The position numbers were made by a program, and so were the translations under genes. 64,000 nt of DNA, taken from contig QLIY01000279.1 in assembly GCA_003260075.1 (NCBI GenBank), forward strand, positions 62,001 through 126,000. Direction: 5' to 3'. This document shows, piece after piece, positions 1-11,278 of the stretch (position 1 is the stretch's first letter; every line of letters begins with the position of its first letter). Origin of the DNA: Phallusia mammillata. Its lineage: Eukaryota > Chordata > Ascidiacea > Phlebobranchia > Ascidiidae. The notes under the pieces were generated by a model. It was not told the DNA's origin and did not search any database. It worked only from the letters and a program-made list of their open reading frames with translations.

Positions 1-3000
1 TGTGTTTTCAGCATTAGGCTGTACTTGCGTCTGCGTAAAGATTCTTTGCTTAAAACAGAAAGTAGAGGGATAAGGTTAGTTTGGTCACGCAAGAAAAACA
101 GCAAAAAACTTTTACAATGACTTGTGCCAACTTTCCACCTTTGACATGAAAAATACAGTTTATTTGCATTTTTTCTTTGATTTTATATTTTCTTGAACAT
201 CTTGATATCCGTACAATCAACATAACGTTTGTAGCAAGTTTAGGAAGCATTAATAGTAACTTGTTTTTATTGACCATTTTACTCATTTTGCTTGCTAACA
301 AGTGTCTTCTGTAAGGATGCTTTTTTAGTTACCTATTGGTTTTAACAAATTCAAATATTGCAACAATAGCTTCATTGTTTTGTTTTTTCTTGTACTCTGA
401 TGCATAGTGGCAATAACTTTGATGTCTTTGTATTTGATGACTTTCAGTAAGCACCTTTTTCTGTAGTTTGTTTGATCTGTTTGTGGAGGTACACACGTTT
501 TGTATTTGAAAGCGTTTTGCACTTTTTACGTTTTATGAAACCATTAAAAATCGACTGTTCCTTAAAAAACAGAACTTTATTGTTCTGGCAGAGTTGTAAC
601 GCGCCTGAAATGGAGCCCGAACCCGAAATACAAGACCGGAACCGAACCCGAATCGTTTTTGAGAAGCCCGTTTACGAAAAGGGCATTTAAACTGTCGCCA
701 AGATGGCCGGAAGGTCAGCGAAACCGACTTGTATTCGCAAGCTTGTGGGTTCTAATCCAGTTTCAGCCGTTTTTCTTTCTTTAAGCGAGGAGTTTATAAC
801 TCAGTAAAATCTGATGGGTTGAACTAAAGTAAAGTAACCGACTCCCCAAGTCTACAAACCAAAAAATGCTAAACAGACTTGCAATCAAAACAGGCAGCTA
901 AAAAATGAAACGAACATCAAAGAAGTTTCAGTTCGTTGCAACTAAAATATCAGTGAGGAGAGAAATCGATTTTTTGACTGATTTTAGGTTTAATAAAAAA
1001 TGTTAGTATAAACGTGAATCGTTATGTCTTTCACAAATTGCTGTCAAAGTTCGAAACCCCGCGAAAATCAGGTGAATATTATTTGGAGTTGGATTTTTTT
1101 TTAAAACATATGTTTGAGGTAAGCTAATCTACATCGATGTACTCTTTTTCTACGATTTGTTTTACCGAGCGAGCTATTTTCAACTCAACTCTAAATGTTC
1201 ATTATAAGTCGACCATCGAGCCGTTGCCCCATGTACAAGCCCATTGCATGTTTCATTGTTTTTTTGGACCTTGTCCTGTTGGTGTTTTTAATTTGGTTTC
1301 TCCCACCACCACCAGGTGCAGTTGCACTGGGTTGGAGCAATGGTGCTTACGTTTTTGTTTGTTCATGAAATCAAGTGCAAGGTGTGATGAAAAAGCAGGA
1401 TATTTCAACTAATCTTGATTTGACTGACGGGGGGGGGGTACTGGGTTGGAGCAATGGTGCTTCCGTTTTTGTTTGTTCATGAAATCAAGTGCAGGGTGTG
1501 ATGAAAAAGCAGGATATTTCAACTAATCTTGATTTGACTGACAGTTCAGAACACCTGGATTGAAAATGAATATCTCAGCAATGTAGTCAATACATTGATC
1601 TGCTGGAGTATGATAAAGTATGCAACAAACTTTTAATAGTCAGTAAAAGTTGTTTGTTTTTGCAAAACTACATACTGTAGTTCTTTATTGGTTATTTGTT
1701 TTTGTTTTTTTCATTACATGCTTTTTGTGATCCTGAGTATATTTTTTGTTTTGCTAAAAGAAAACCTTCATTTAAAAGTAGTTGATTTTAGACCCTTATG
1801 ATTGATTGATTTTGCCCCAATTTTTGTATTTTGTGTTCATATGGGTAATTTGGTAGGCCTATAATAACATAAGTTGTGTAATATAAACTCTAACACATTG
1901 TTTACTGGTTTGCAGATATCATGTTCAACCATTGATTATATTATTTTGGCCACCACTTTATTTATTACATTAGAAGATTCTAAAATTCATGGAGAAATGG
2001 AATAATGAGTAGAGGGGGAACTGTTGTGGAATCCATAACATGTTGAACAAAGAATCCATTGCTTTATCAGTTACTTGTGTCAATAAAAGATGTTTAATGC
2101 TTTCCAAACAAACTAATTTCAAGTTCTTACACTTAAATGCAGGTAAGAAATATAAAATACTAACTATTTACATTTGTTCATGCAGTGTGCTTTTATAAAC
2201 TGTGAATATCTCTGTTTTTATGTTTTTAACATTTTGATAAACATTTTACTTTAGTAATATTGTTGCAGAATGATTTTGATCAATCAAATTGCACGAACAG
2301 TTTTAATATGTTGACAAAATTGAATCTGAATGTTTGTTATACAAACAAATCCGGACAACCGAACAACATACGTGAAACACATGCAGGTTTCAAAGTGAAA
2401 TCTTATGCAGAAATAAGACTACATACACAGGCCTTTGAAATATAAATGTTACATTCATTGATTTTGTATAGCTTGATTGCATTATGCTCTTTCTCTTCAT
2501 TAACAATTTCTTGTGTTTATTTGGGACTACTTTAATTGTTTTATACACAATTTGACCTTGTTTAAAGTTTTACTGTAAAAGGAAACTGAGCACCTCCAAC
2601 TTGATTGTATTGTCTTCAACAATTGTCAGGTAAATATGTACTCTGCAAAGTTATAGGTTTAATATACCAAGTATGTCGTTTTTAAGTATAGTGTTACTGT
2701 TCTGCAGTTTTCATGCATTTTGCCAGGGATTTTAGGATATTTGACAAATTAAGGTGATCAAAAGCTAAGATAATGTCGGGTTTCGACCTTGTGGGTGTCA
2801 TTGCATTGAACCCAATCTGCAACCGAACTAGGTTGGACTGCAAGAAACTTTCAAACCTCAATAGTGGTGCGTTTTTTTTTATAAAGATGTACAAAGCACG
2901 ATTATCACAAGTATTCGGTGCACACATGCACGTAATAATGGCGCAAGCGCGAGGCGCCGAATGGTGTGAAAGAAGAAAAGAACGTTAAAATAGTGTCAAA

Positions 3001-3232
3001 AATGAGAAAAGGCACTGTGTAGCGCGAAAATCGGTCCCGAAAGACCACTACAAATTGGAGCATGACCAAAAACTGTACGATCTCAGGTGTTGCTCTTTAA
3101 TTTCTCCATAGTTTGCTGGTTGCTCAACAACAACTCGAATGTTATGCTGGACTTCTGTGACGTCACAATTGACTTGCAGGTGACTCTTTAGAAGAGAATT
3201 TTTCTGTTAAACGCAGAAATTTCAGGGGTTTT
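1..3232. other. Non-coding flank downstream of the ERG/FLI gene
   Basis: No exon could be supported on either strand. The stretch is AT-rich, holds one G-joined duplication (1327-1542), a degenerate tRNA-like segment near 690-767, and the palindromic CRE-type octamer TGACGTCA at 3158-3165. The ERG/FLI 3' UTR probably lies in its right part. Confidence 0.6.
1327..1542 (+). repeat. G-joined direct duplication (about 103 bp)
   Basis: Copies 1327-1429 and 1441-1542 flank nine G at 1430-1438 and differ at about three positions (for example gcttacg/gcttccg). Confidence 0.9.
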
Positions 3233-3344
3233 TCAGTTTGGTGGTGGGTCAGTCATTCCTGGAGGGATCATTCCCGCTTTTGAAAGCTTCCTTAGTTGCA
3301 CCAACGACATTCGAGCTTGCTGGCGAACACGCGACTGTCGTGAG
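3233..3344 (-). CDS. Candidate last coding exon of the ERG/FLI gene
   Basis: Exon 3639-3773 ends in CAG/GTAAAA after two bases of a codon. The next minus-strand acceptor with an open frame in the matching phase is taacgtttcag at 3345-3355. It would give 36 further residues rich in Arg, Gln and Pro, ending GMTDPPPN and a TGA at 3233-3235. Family members carry a longer tail after the ETS domain, and this stretch has no recognisable similarity to it. The alternative is no splice at all: reading through the donor reaches TAA at 3635-3637, ending the protein in SLFYR. Support is only splice-site form and phase. Confidence 0.3.
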
Positions 3345-3638
3345 CTGAAACGTTAAAATAAACAGTTTTTGTCATTTCCTTTTGACTGAAAATAATTAAT
3401 CGAGCCTTGGTAAACTAAAAACCGAATAGTTTTGCAACATTAATTCTACAGACGGTGAACTGCTACAGTTAACTAAGAAGTCAATAGCTACTAATTAAAA
3501 ATGTATTAACTATTCTCGACACGGAGTGTTTGTAGTATTGTTTATTCCTGGTTAATATTTCTGTCCAGAAAATGAAAGGTCGAGAAAAATAAGCAGAAGT
3601 TTCTAAGCTTTTCGTGAGCACGGTTCAAATAGTTTTAC

Positions 3639-6600
3639 CTGTAAAATAAGCTTGGTTGGTTCGAAGGTGGTTTCGCATTTGCTTGAAGAGTCTGATAAAT
3701 TCCGTTGAAGTCGAACTTGTAAGCGTATCTCTTGCCGTGGACCTTTGTCATGAGACTTTTGTCGTAGTAATATCTATCAGACAACAAACACGTGAATATA
3801 GGTTTCCAAGCGTGTCCACAGCGAAATTGGGAAATACCAGACCACAGCGAAATATAGTGAAACGTTGAATTATTTAAGGTTGCATTTTTAAGTTCATTAC
3901 ATTGCAACTAAATCTTTACTATATAAGCAGGGGGGGGGGAAAACACGTGAATATAGGTTTCCAAGCGTGTCCACAGCGAAATACCAGACCACCGCGAAAT
4001 TTAGTGAAACGTTGAATGATTTAAGCTGGCATTTTTAAGTTCATTACATTGCAACTAAATCTTTACTATATAAGCAGTTGCTGCCAAGCATAATATCAAC
4101 TTTATAGAGCTCCCTGGCAATTCTATTTTATACCGACGTTTCGACGTCCTGTAGCCTACAGGTCGCCTTCATCAAGGTAAATAACACTGAATGCTCGTAG
4201 TTTAGTGCACGACAAAGAAAAAATAGCATCAAACTTTACTTTTAAAAAACAACAGCAAACAAACCTTAGAGCTCTGCTTAGTTTGTCGTAGTTCATGTTA
4301 GGTTTGCTCTTTCGCTCCCCCCAGCGGCGAGCCACTTCGTCAGGATCTACCATCTTGAATTGGCCGGTCACCCCCTCCCATGCAATACAAGGTGCGTTTG
4401 TTGCAATCGTTAATAACTCCATGAGGAACTGCCACAGTTGAATTTGACTTGAACCTGAAAAGAGTATTATAGTGTTGGTCTTGTCGTGCTTTGTGCAATC
4501 TAGATTATCAGACATTTAAAAACCTAAAATTGCAGTTTTGCACCTGCTATGATTTTTCATTCATGTACATTACTGCATGCTGAGCCCGCCTTATTTGCAC
4601 AAAACAATAAGATATATCTTTCCTTAAAGGATTTGTTTTGCAGAAAGTCGTTGCCGTTATTAGACTTTACTTAAGTGTTTAGTATTTCCAATGAAGTTAC
4701 AAAGACTACAAAAATAGCCCAGAGAATGACAAATCGACACAAGGGGAACCGGTGAATAGATTAAGTCATATTCCTTATTGAAATACGATATTTTTGAGCA
4801 GTTTTAAATTGCTTTGACGTGACGTGGTTCCCCTCGCGGGAATTCGAATATTACCGAGGGTCGATTAAGTGAGGCGGCCCAGTCAGTTGAGGTAAAAAGT
4901 AGTTTCTGCTGGAAACAAGCAACCCCTGGGGAGCATCAGACTTTACACTCTAAAAGGGCCTTTCAGCGCACATTGCGGTGATTTGGGAAATGTTAAATCT
5001 GTATATATCGTTGCACAAATCGATTTTAAAGGTTTTAAGTTATGATGTGCTAAAATTCGGTACTTTTCACTTTTTTTTAGTTAAGGGTCTTTTTAAAGCT
5101 CTAATCGGTCATTATACAGGGGGGGGGGGCACTAGTTTTTTTTTTAGTTAAGGGTCTTTTTAAAGCTCTAATCGGTCATTATACATGCGGAAGTTTTTAT
5201 TAGGACTTGAACTTGGGCTCGTAATTTTCACAGAATATGTCCAAGGCCAATTGCATTTAGTGAAGTTTTTTGAATCGATAAATCTGTAGCACATGTTGTA
5301 ATTTCGCAAAAGGCTATGACTCAAAATGGACTAAGACTTGTGACTCAGCCAAACAATATGCCATGGCAATATTGAGTGAATATTTGGGTGCAACCAAAAC
5401 ACATGAAAGTTTGGGAAAACACTGAAAGCAAAGACTTGACTTTACTGGTTAACACGTTATTTGTTTGTGACGCTTTGAATGCAAGGTTGATTTGGCTGCA
5501 GTCTTACCCGGATTGGATAGTTCCATGCAAATTGGTCCGAATAGTTTGTATGGGTCTTTACAGTCAGGTTGACGAGCCTGAGCGGCTTGGAACGGATCAA
5601 GGACACCGTTCCCGAACGGTCCGTTTGTTGGAGAGGCTGATAAGTCTGAACAAGAAATTTAACGATTACTTTTGTGTTCATTCACAATCAGAAAAGGGGG
5701 TCACACATGACACGACGAAAAATCGTCTTTATATTACTTATCCCTAAGCGTTTTGTGCATATTAAGCTTACAACGAAATCAAGCCTAGTTCTTCCTTTTT
5801 TAACAATAGCGGGGTAAGAAGCGATGTTCGTTTCATGACTAAACATCGGCTTTGTGGCACTTATTTTAGAGCATTTTGCCCTATTTTACATCAAACAAAA
5901 TTAGTCCATTTCTTACGTTGTTTGAGTACAGATAGCTTCTTGAGTATAATTTCCGAGTTGTCTTTTGACGTGACGCGACAAAGATCTCGCATCGTCATTT
6001 GGCACAACTTGTAACCGTCGGTGGAAGCGAACTTCTTCAGTTCCAAATCCTTGAGGTTGTACTCCTTCGTTGCCATGAGCAACCATTCTTTTACGTGACT
6101 TCGTGTCCACGTGGTCGGGTCTGTGAATTGAAAAATAAATAAAATATTCATGCAAATTTGCTAATACATCAAAGACATGTAAAATACCATTTTAAATCTT
6201 TTGGGAGAAAACTGAAAACGTTAATTTTTGTAATTCTACCTTATCTGCGATGTCTGGTTAAGTGCGAGTTTTATAATAATAAAATGGTTGGGAAATTGTG
6301 CTACTAAAATAAACCCCAACTCGCCTGAAGGAAACAAGCTTCGTTTGTGCTTTTCGGGGTTAAGGGTGACATTAGGGGGCGGGGGACTTCTTCTCACAAG
6401 CCCGTTCCCGCTAAAAGTCGATGTTTTCGTCACAGTGGCGGTCTCCCCCCCAATCTCCATGGCACTTGTGGTCTCCAAACTCTCGATTTTCGGCAGCGAT
6501 AACAGTCCCATGACATCATTACTGGTGACGTCACCAAGGAGCGGGTCACCTAGTATTGAGGAGGTTGATGACGACAGAGAGGACGATGACGACGACGCCA

Positions 6601-7587
6601 GTGACGTCATAGGCGGTAATACGTCAGGAAAGTCGTCGTTTTCGGAAAGAGTCCCGGGAAGGGAAATTTGGTCGGGTTTTATGATTGACAACGGTTCGTG
6701 TAGGCTGGGTACGGACATTCTCCGCTGGAAGGCCCCGTTCGTGTGAGAGTCGACCTCGTCCAGATCGGCGGAGTCGGGAACGAACACCTGCTCTGCCTGA
6801 AACGGATCGGGAGGCGTGTGCTGAATCGGATCGTGCGGTAAATCCGTGGCGGTAGAACATAACACGTCCAGGTGGCTGCTGTGGCTGTTATTTCTGGGAA
6901 GGGAGAGATTTGGTGATTAGTACACTGACCTGCAGTGAACCAAAGACTAATATGCTTTCGTTTCGTTGTACGTCATCGAATGTAACTTTATCAGTATGAA
7001 GTGATGTTCAGAAACGAAGTAAGAAGCTAATAGCGTTTTGTAGTTATGAAAATGGCGACGAAAAGAAAAATATTTCAGCAACCTGGCTTTTTGAAATACA
7101 CATGCAACAATGAGTGTGAACTTTTGTTCACGACCAAATGATGCCACACATGTGGTATCAGCACTATTTCAACAGGAAGAATTAATTCAAAACAAACGCA
7201 AAGACAAAAACAAAGTTGTACCTGTGGTTGTGATTGTGGTAAGGAAAGTTGCAATAACCCGGCGATGTGCAACAAAACGGACTTTTACACGATCCCGGTG
7301 AGATCGCGATGTTTGGGGGGTAATCGCCCGCCGATGAACACATTATGACGTCATCAATCGTTCGATTGTCCGGCATTGATGACGTGGCAGGAGTTGATTC
7401 GCCGAACATGATGTTGTTTGACAACATGTTTAAATCGATGAAGGGGTTGTCGATAACGCTCGTTTGTGACGCAATAGTGGGTTTGACGTCGAGCGCGTCC
7501 ATATCGGATTGTGACGTGTAAGGGAGAGTTGTGACGCCACAATAGGCTTCTGGAGCTTCAGGAAAGCTGTTGTCTGTCGAGTGAAGC
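3639..7587 (-). CDS. ERG: ERG/FLI-type ETS transcription factor (partial, 5' end not found)
   Basis: Sequence-specific nuclear transcription factor of the ERG/FLI subfamily. Exons on the minus strand in transcript order: 7222-7587, 6325-6893, 5917-6120, 5508-5645, 4265-4454, 3639-3773; all junction phases agree. The first two exons encode an acidic, Ser/Thr/Pro-rich region. Exon 6325-6893 ends in a [15 protein letters not shown] segment like the conserved ERG/FLI stretch before the pointed domain. Exon 5917-6120 is the PNT domain ([13 protein letters not shown]... DGYKLCQMT). Exon 5508-5645 is a linker ending [17 protein letters not shown], as in ERG before the ETS domain. The ETS domain spans the last two exons: [11 protein letters not shown], then [19 protein letters not shown], then [20 protein letters not shown], nearly identical to vertebrate ERG/FLI1. 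The intron after 6325 uses a GC donor (CAG/GCGAGT). Exon 7222-7587 starts in phase 2, so an upstream coding exon is missing. Subfamily is certain; ERG versus FLI1 is not separable here. Confidence 0.93.
3786..4077 (+). repeat. G-joined direct duplication in an ERG/FLI intron
   Basis: Copies 3786-3929 and 3941-4077 flank ten G at 3930-3939. A small deletion (ttgggaaa) and several substitutions separate them. The left copy begins only 12 bases from the ETS exon edge at 3773. Confidence 0.9.
5067..5185 (+). repeat. G-joined direct duplication in an ERG/FLI intron
   Basis: Copies of about 52 bp ending cggtcattatacag flank eleven G at 5119-5129. Confidence 0.88.
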
Positions 7588-8007
7588 CTGGAAGAAACAA
7601 AAAGATTGTTGTACCCGACGTTTTACCAAAAAACGCGCAACAACCCAAGTTTTTCTACTCTTGACAGCACCCCTGGTTTAATTTTAACACTGCTGCGAAA
7701 AATTGCCTTTCTATGAACAGAAAACCTAACTGCGAAACTTTCAAATGTTGGGATACTCTAATTTCCATACTAAAGTTTTTGGAGTTTAGCTCAGTAAACC
7801 TTCCCATATGTATTCAGACTGTGACCGCAACTGTCAAGTAATTTATCATTCATTGCCTGTGTGACAGATGTGTAAGAAGTAAGAACCCGGATTCCCAAGC
7901 AAACAAATGAGACAGTAGCCTAGACTGCTCCCCTAAACTCCCCTCTTTGATGTCTTGAAGTAGACTTGGCGGCGACTGCAGCCGGCGTGCGAGGCTACAG
8001 TGCGTCA

Positions 8008-8035
8008 AAGGTCAAGTGCTAGAGGTCAAAGGTGA
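8008..8035 (+). promoter_or_regulatory. Cluster of AGGTCA-type half sites, including a DR1
   Basis: AGGTCA, A, AGGTGA (8023-8035) is a direct repeat with one-base spacing, the form bound by RXR, HNF4 or COUP-type receptors. A further AAGGTCA lies at 8009-8015. It sits just upstream of the recognised ERG/FLI exons on the minus strand. Such matches occur by chance, so this is a suggestion. Confidence 0.25.
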
Positions 8036-9694
8036 AACCGCAGCAAGTATTTGACAATAGGGAAATTGCATTACCCAGTAGCAGCCTGGTTTGTTTTTGT
8101 TCAAACACGATCGTATTTGGAATGAGACCCCAAGTATTATGTCGCTTGAATGTAGCGGTTGAGGTAGGGAGTTTCAATTTAACCACAGACAGTTTTTAGG
8201 CTGTGCTGGAATTCGATTACGAACGAAACAATGCGATGGAATTTCTCGGGTTTGAGTCGGTTGCTGAACACAGCTGTAAGGTTCGATTTTATGCATAAAA
8301 CCTAGTCGCACAAGGCAAACATTCAGCTCCTATTCCTACAATATTTCAGCATTTACAAAACTTAACTTAGCAATACATCTCCGTGCTATTATTGCTGGCC
8401 TTGCAAATAGGTTTAAAATGAATTGTGTTAGTTTATAAGCCACTTTTGTGGCTTGTAAGAAAAGGTTAAAATTTGACAAGAAAAGGTCCCTAATATTTGG
8501 GACATTTCGATTTACTTGACCAAGAATGGTACATTCTCAGTGCGAAACCATCGATATAATCCAATAGCGAAAATACAAGGTCTTAAGCAATTCGTATTTA
8601 ACATGACACGTCCTTTACACCGGCTATGTCATGTCATATCACCCGTTTAAAATACCGCACACGGGGCTTGAGAAACACTTAAAGCTCAAACAGCATGTTC
8701 CGCCCAAATGCAACATCGAATACACCCACTTGGTACCTTGTCCAGGTGTGCTAAGTGCTTTAGCGCAAAAGAACGACGTCTCGAAATTGAAGACTTAAGC
8801 TTGGCGCGAGGCAAAAGGTTTTTGCGAATTCGCTTTCTCAAGCTAGATTGGGTTTCAGCGAAAACATGAGCAGCATCGAGTTGCTGAGCAGTTTAGCGGA
8901 CCTTACAAGGCGGTGGCCGGGCCGCCAACGATCAATTTGACTCTTGCTCGCTTATCACGACCTGTTATCAGCGCTCAACGAAGCATGGCGTTTCAACTGC
9001 GGCCTTTCTGGTGGTTTTATGGTCCAGTGAACGTCGCTTTTTTCCCATTGCGGCGTTTCAAGCAAAGTACTTCAATTTATTGATCTTGGCCTTGAAAGCG
9101 TATTGACCTCTGGGCGTTGTGAAATGGTTTTCGACGCTTTTAAAAACTGCCTGTTATCTTGCAACAAACAATGGGTGGTTTTGTTTGGAATTTTTAGTGG
9201 CTTATTAGTCAAATAAAGAGTCATAAGCGCTTGTGTAAAACGGTTTGTAATTTGCCATGGAGCATTGAGTAGGATTTCTTCACAAACACAAAGTGCTTAA
9301 AAAAAGACAGTGCCTGAATTTTAAATTACTGCTATTTTACTATGATCGTTGTTGAAAAATATAATAAGAATTAAAGATTAGGATTGTAAAACCTTATTTT
9401 TTTAATTTTTTTTTCGTCATTGCCACCCCACAAAATTTTCGCACAGAAACTGACAGAAAAAATCTGACTTTATTTGCGTAAGTGACACATCGCTTACCCT
9501 ACAAACAGCCATAAGCGTTTAATTTAGTCACACAAAAAACGTGTATAACATGAAAGCCGTACATTATCACACCTGGGAAACTGTAAATTACGTTTTAGGC
9601 AAATCAGCAAAAATTTCGGTCCTAAAATTTTGACACACCCCAATGTACATAATCAGCCATTACTTCAAGCGACCACAGACAGTGGACCGCAGGT

Positions 9695-9945
9695 CGAAGT
9701 TTCAAAAGCCCCAAAATGGAATTAGGCCTACATAACGGTTAATGTAGACACTGTATGTTTGTGTTGTTTTTTTTTCCACCACAGGCTATCCAAAAGAGCA
9801 CATGTATTAATAAGGGGGGGGGGGGACGAAGTTTCAAAAGCCCCAAAATGGAATTAGGCCTACATAACAGTTAATGTAGACACTGTATGTTTGTGTAGTT
9901 TTTTTTCCACCACAGGCTATCCAAAAGAGCACATGTATTAATAAG
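9695..9945 (+). repeat. G-joined direct duplication
   Basis: Copies 9695-9813 and 9827-9945 flank twelve G at 9814-9825; they differ by a cggtt/cagtt change and a T-run length. Confidence 0.9.
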
Positions 9946-10404
9946 GTTGTATACATATTTCTTATTTTCAAAGTTTTAACATTCTGAGGTAATGGGATAA
10001 ATGTAGGAATTTAAGTTTTTCTGGACAACTGTTTGACAACCCAACAAATGTCTTTATTGGATCCGAAATGAGAAGTAACAGTTTAGCAACTGAAGTGTGC
10101 TTGTGGGGGGCTGGACGCCTTTACGGTTTTAAATCTGGTAAAATCAACTCACGAAATACGTTTTACTTTCACACTTATATATATATCACGTGACAAAAAC
10201 TGATGATCCGGCATATATGATTTCTATTCTTTCACCTTTTTATTTCGATGACTCGGCTGTCCACCACGTCACCGGCATTACGTTTCATGCCACAGCGTTG
10301 GTATCCAATAGCAACGGGCGCTAGTGCATTACTTCGGTGGATGAGGGGGCGGCACACTGCAAAGTTGATCACATCACAAAAAAATTTAAATATTTTTTTA
10401 CTAT

Positions 10405-10671
10405 TCCTGGGAAGAAATTGAAGTATTAGATAAAGTGTAAAAATGAGAACGAAACCTTTATTTTTTTTACTTCTCGGGCAGAATAGCGAAAAAAAAATTC
10501 AAGTTTCTTATTTAATATGTTTACCTATTTTTGAGGGGGGGGGGTCCTGGGAAGAAAAGTATTAGATAAAGCGTAAAAATGAGAACGAAACCTTTATTTT
10601 TTTTTACTTCTCGGGCAGAATAGCGAAAAAAAATTTCAAGTTTCTTATTTAATATGTTTACCTATTTTTGA
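10405..10671 (+). repeat. G-joined direct duplication
   Basis: Copies 10405-10534 and 10545-10671 flank ten G at 10535-10544, with a small indel (gaaattgaagt/gaaaagt). Confidence 0.9.
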
Positions 10672-10865
10672 GCAATTTGTGGGGGGAAAAGTTCATAAAA
10701 AAGTAAAAAGGCAAATAAAGAAGCATTGCAAACCCTTTTATAGCAAATCTAATAGATATTCTGAACCAATGTAACCAGCTAAGATGAAACATTTTCATAT
10801 TGGGATCAGCCCTGAAGCGTCGATGCAGACCACCGATCACGGCATACATATCGATAAATCATAGT

Positions 10866-10906
<41 letters not shown>

Positions 10907-11278
10907 CCTTGCCTGGTACTGTTTTAGTTTAACAAGATATCATATTAGACCCAGACTGTTTGAAAGATAGTATTCGTACAAACATAAACTAATTTGTGAT
11001 TCATTCATATCTGGTACTCGAAAACCGGGCGCCCTTGCTCCTGTTGGTACCGATAACCAATTGACTCATACTCATGCTTGGGTTCAGGGGGGGGGGTTCC
11101 TTGCCTGGTACTGTTTTAGTTCAACAAGATATCATATTAGACCCAGATTGTTTGAAAGATAGTATTCGTACAAACATAAACTCATTTGTGATTCATTCAT
11201 ATCTGGTACTCGAAAACCGGGCGCCCTTGTTCCTGTTGGTACCGATAACCAATTGACTCATACTCATGCTTGGGTTCA
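10866..11278 (+). repeat. Forty-G run plus G-joined duplication
   Basis: Forty G occupy 10866-10905. The following 181-bp segment (10906-11086) repeats at 11098-11278 after ten G at 11087-11096. The first copy is thus bounded by G runs on both sides, like an isolated small contig. Confidence 0.9.

Noticed and set aside
690-767. tRNA-like sequence (atggccggaagg A-box-like, gggttctaatcc B-box-like, CGA-CTTGTAT-TCG arm)
   Set aside because: Only three of five anticodon-stem pairs form and the T stem is mismatched; at best a tRNA relic or SINE head, so not listed as a tRNA.
5376-5747. 123-codon plus-strand open frame
   Set aside because: It is largely antisense to the ERG/FLI linker exon 5508-5645, which has splice sites and family similarity.
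6288-6746. 152-codon plus-strand open frame
   Set aside because: Antisense shadow of ERG/FLI exon 6325-6893.
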